A stretch of DNA of 64,000 bases from Methylobacterium sp. E-045 (lineage in GTDB: Bacteria > Pseudomonadota > Alphaproteobacteria > Rhizobiales > Beijerinckiaceae), in the NCBI RefSeq assembly GCF_022829685.1, contig NZ_JAKSYE010000064.1, positions 124,001-188,000 of the forward strand, written 5' to 3'. Position numbers and translations under genes: made by a program. Below are positions 63,316 through 64,000 of the stretch, in pieces. The first letter of the stretch is position 1; each line of letters begins with the position of its first letter. The notes beneath the pieces were generated by a model, which made no database searches, had not been told where the DNA came from, and saw nothing but the letters and a program-made list of their open reading frames with translations.

Positions 63316-63400
63316 TCCCATGCACGGGACACGGGAAAGATAGTTTATATGTGAACGAAGACGGCACCAAGCTGCCTCGCGCATCAAAGGGAGGATCGAG

Positions 63401-64000
63401 ATGATCCAAGGCATGGCCCAAGAGCCGGTTTCCGTGCGCCCGTGGCTTTCCATGTATCCGCCCGGCATACCCGCCGAGATCGATGTCGCGAGCCAGCGCA
63501 CCCTCGTGGACATCCTGCGCCACGGCACGAGGGAATGCGCCGCCCGCCCGGCGATCCGGTGTTTCGGCAAGTCCGTCACCTATGCCGAACTCGGCGCCTC
63601 GGCCGACGCCATCGCGGCCTGGCTGGTGGCCGAAGGGTTCGTTAAGGGCGACCGGATCGCCGTCATGATGCCGAACGTGCCGGCCTATCCGGCGGCGATC
63701 TATGGAATCCTCCTGGCCGGTTGTGTCGTGGTCAACGTCAACCCGCTCTACACCCCGCGCGAACTGACGGTGCAGCTCAACGATTCGGGGGCTCGGGCGC
63801 TCTTCGTCCTGGAGAATTTCGCCCATACCGTCGCCAGTGCGGGCGCCGACCTCGATCTGGATCGTATCGTCGTCGCCGGACCGGGCGACGGGCTCGGCCT
63901 GAAGGGCCGGATCATCGATCTCGCCTCGCGCCATATCAAGAAGGCGGTGCCTCCCTATCGCCTGCCTGCGGGGAAGACGCTGCGCTTCGACGCTGTCCTG
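63401..64000 (+). CDS. fadD: Long-chain fatty acid-CoA ligase, N-terminal part (runs off the right edge)
   Basis: The first 200 codons, ATG 63401 after AAGGGAGGA. RPWLSMYPPGIPAEID then SVTYAELGASADAIAAWL and DRIAVMMPNVPAYPAAIYGI, followed by VNVNPLYTPRELTVQLNDSG, are the N-terminal region of FadD-type AMP-forming acyl-CoA synthetases. The AMP-binding and catalytic motifs lie beyond the window. Activates fatty acids for beta-oxidation or lipid synthesis. Confidence 0.9.
   Translation, partial: MIQGMAQEPVSVRPWLSMYPPGIPAEIDVASQRTLVDILRHGTRECAARPAIRCFGKSVTYAELGASADAIAAWLVAEGFVKGDRIAVMMPNVPAYPAAIYGILLAGCVVVNVNPLYTPRELTVQLNDSGARALFVLENFAHTVASAGADLDLDRIVVAGPGDGLGLKGRIIDLASRHIKKAVPPYRLPAGKTLRFDAVL

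Overview
The window reads as chromosomal DNA of a high-GC alphaproteobacterium of the order Hyphomicrobiales (Rhizobiales), most likely Methylobacterium/Methylorubrum. The pointers are: a stand-alone F1 ATP synthase operon (delta-alpha-gamma-beta-epsilon, with no F0 genes beside it), a K+-independent H+-pyrophosphatase, the DUF1285-Nudix-CCA transferase-DUF6111 block, the DUF952-pyrD pair, and a molybdopterin oxidoreductase plus small partner gene that resembles formate dehydrogenase 4 (fdh4AB) of Methylobacterium extorquens. The genus is inferred from gene content; no rRNA is present to confirm it. Most of the window is core genome, with accessory or decaying patches at roughly 1-1.3 kb, 26.0-26.7 kb, 30.0-30.7 kb and 32.7-33.9 kb.

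Layout. 0-1.2 kb: two overlapping unknown genes, one with a phage-like N-terminus and a nuclease-like C-terminus. 1.5-12.2 kb: amino-acid biosynthesis (asd, leuB, argG), a SulP anion transporter, a prenyl diphosphate synthase, mtgA, two exported unknowns, an unknown protein built of two related halves, and a DsbA-fold isomerase. 12.3-15 kb: a soluble chemoreceptor with two PAS domains and a Tat-type DsbA protein. 15.2-20.7 kb: the F1 operon, carrying a palindromic repeat between atpA and atpG and a small two-helix membrane protein between atpD and atpC. 20.7-23.5 kb: a tightly overlapping four-gene operon (DUF1285, CoA pyrophosphatase, CCA transferase, DUF6111). 23.8-26 kb: hppA. 26.4-33.4 kb: an orphan ParD-like antitoxin, a large hybrid histidine kinase, a frameshifted response-regulator remnant, an ene-reductase, a HAD phosphatase, a NepR-like small protein and a small membrane protein, ending at an AT-rich stretch beside tRNA-Gln(TTG).

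33.8-41.2 kb: SDR oxidoreductase, prfC, a Tim44-domain protein, a LOV-like histidine kinase that lacks the photoactive cysteine, an S24/LexA-type regulator, DUF952 and pyrD. 41.5-44.2 kb: fdh4AB-like genes. 44.3-52.7 kb: flagellar genes fliP, flgL, flgK, flgE, interrupted by an oppositely oriented M3 peptidase; flgE has a good sigma-54-type promoter and a low-GC core. 52.9-53.9 kb: a BLUF photoreceptor followed by a single-domain response regulator, divergent from flgE. 53.9-60.8 kb: the lipopolysaccharide export and outer-membrane cluster lptF-lptG-lptD followed by pdxA-rsmA, without the surA gene often found between lptD and pdxA. 61-64 kb: pepA, a membrane protein coupled to it, and the start of a fadD-type acyl-CoA ligase that runs off the window.

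The most notable items are the light- and signal-sensing genes near the flagellar locus, the small membrane gene inside the ATP synthase operon, the candidate nuclease-toxin/partner pair at the left edge, and the NepR-like protein. All functional calls rest on reading the protein sequences; no database search was run.
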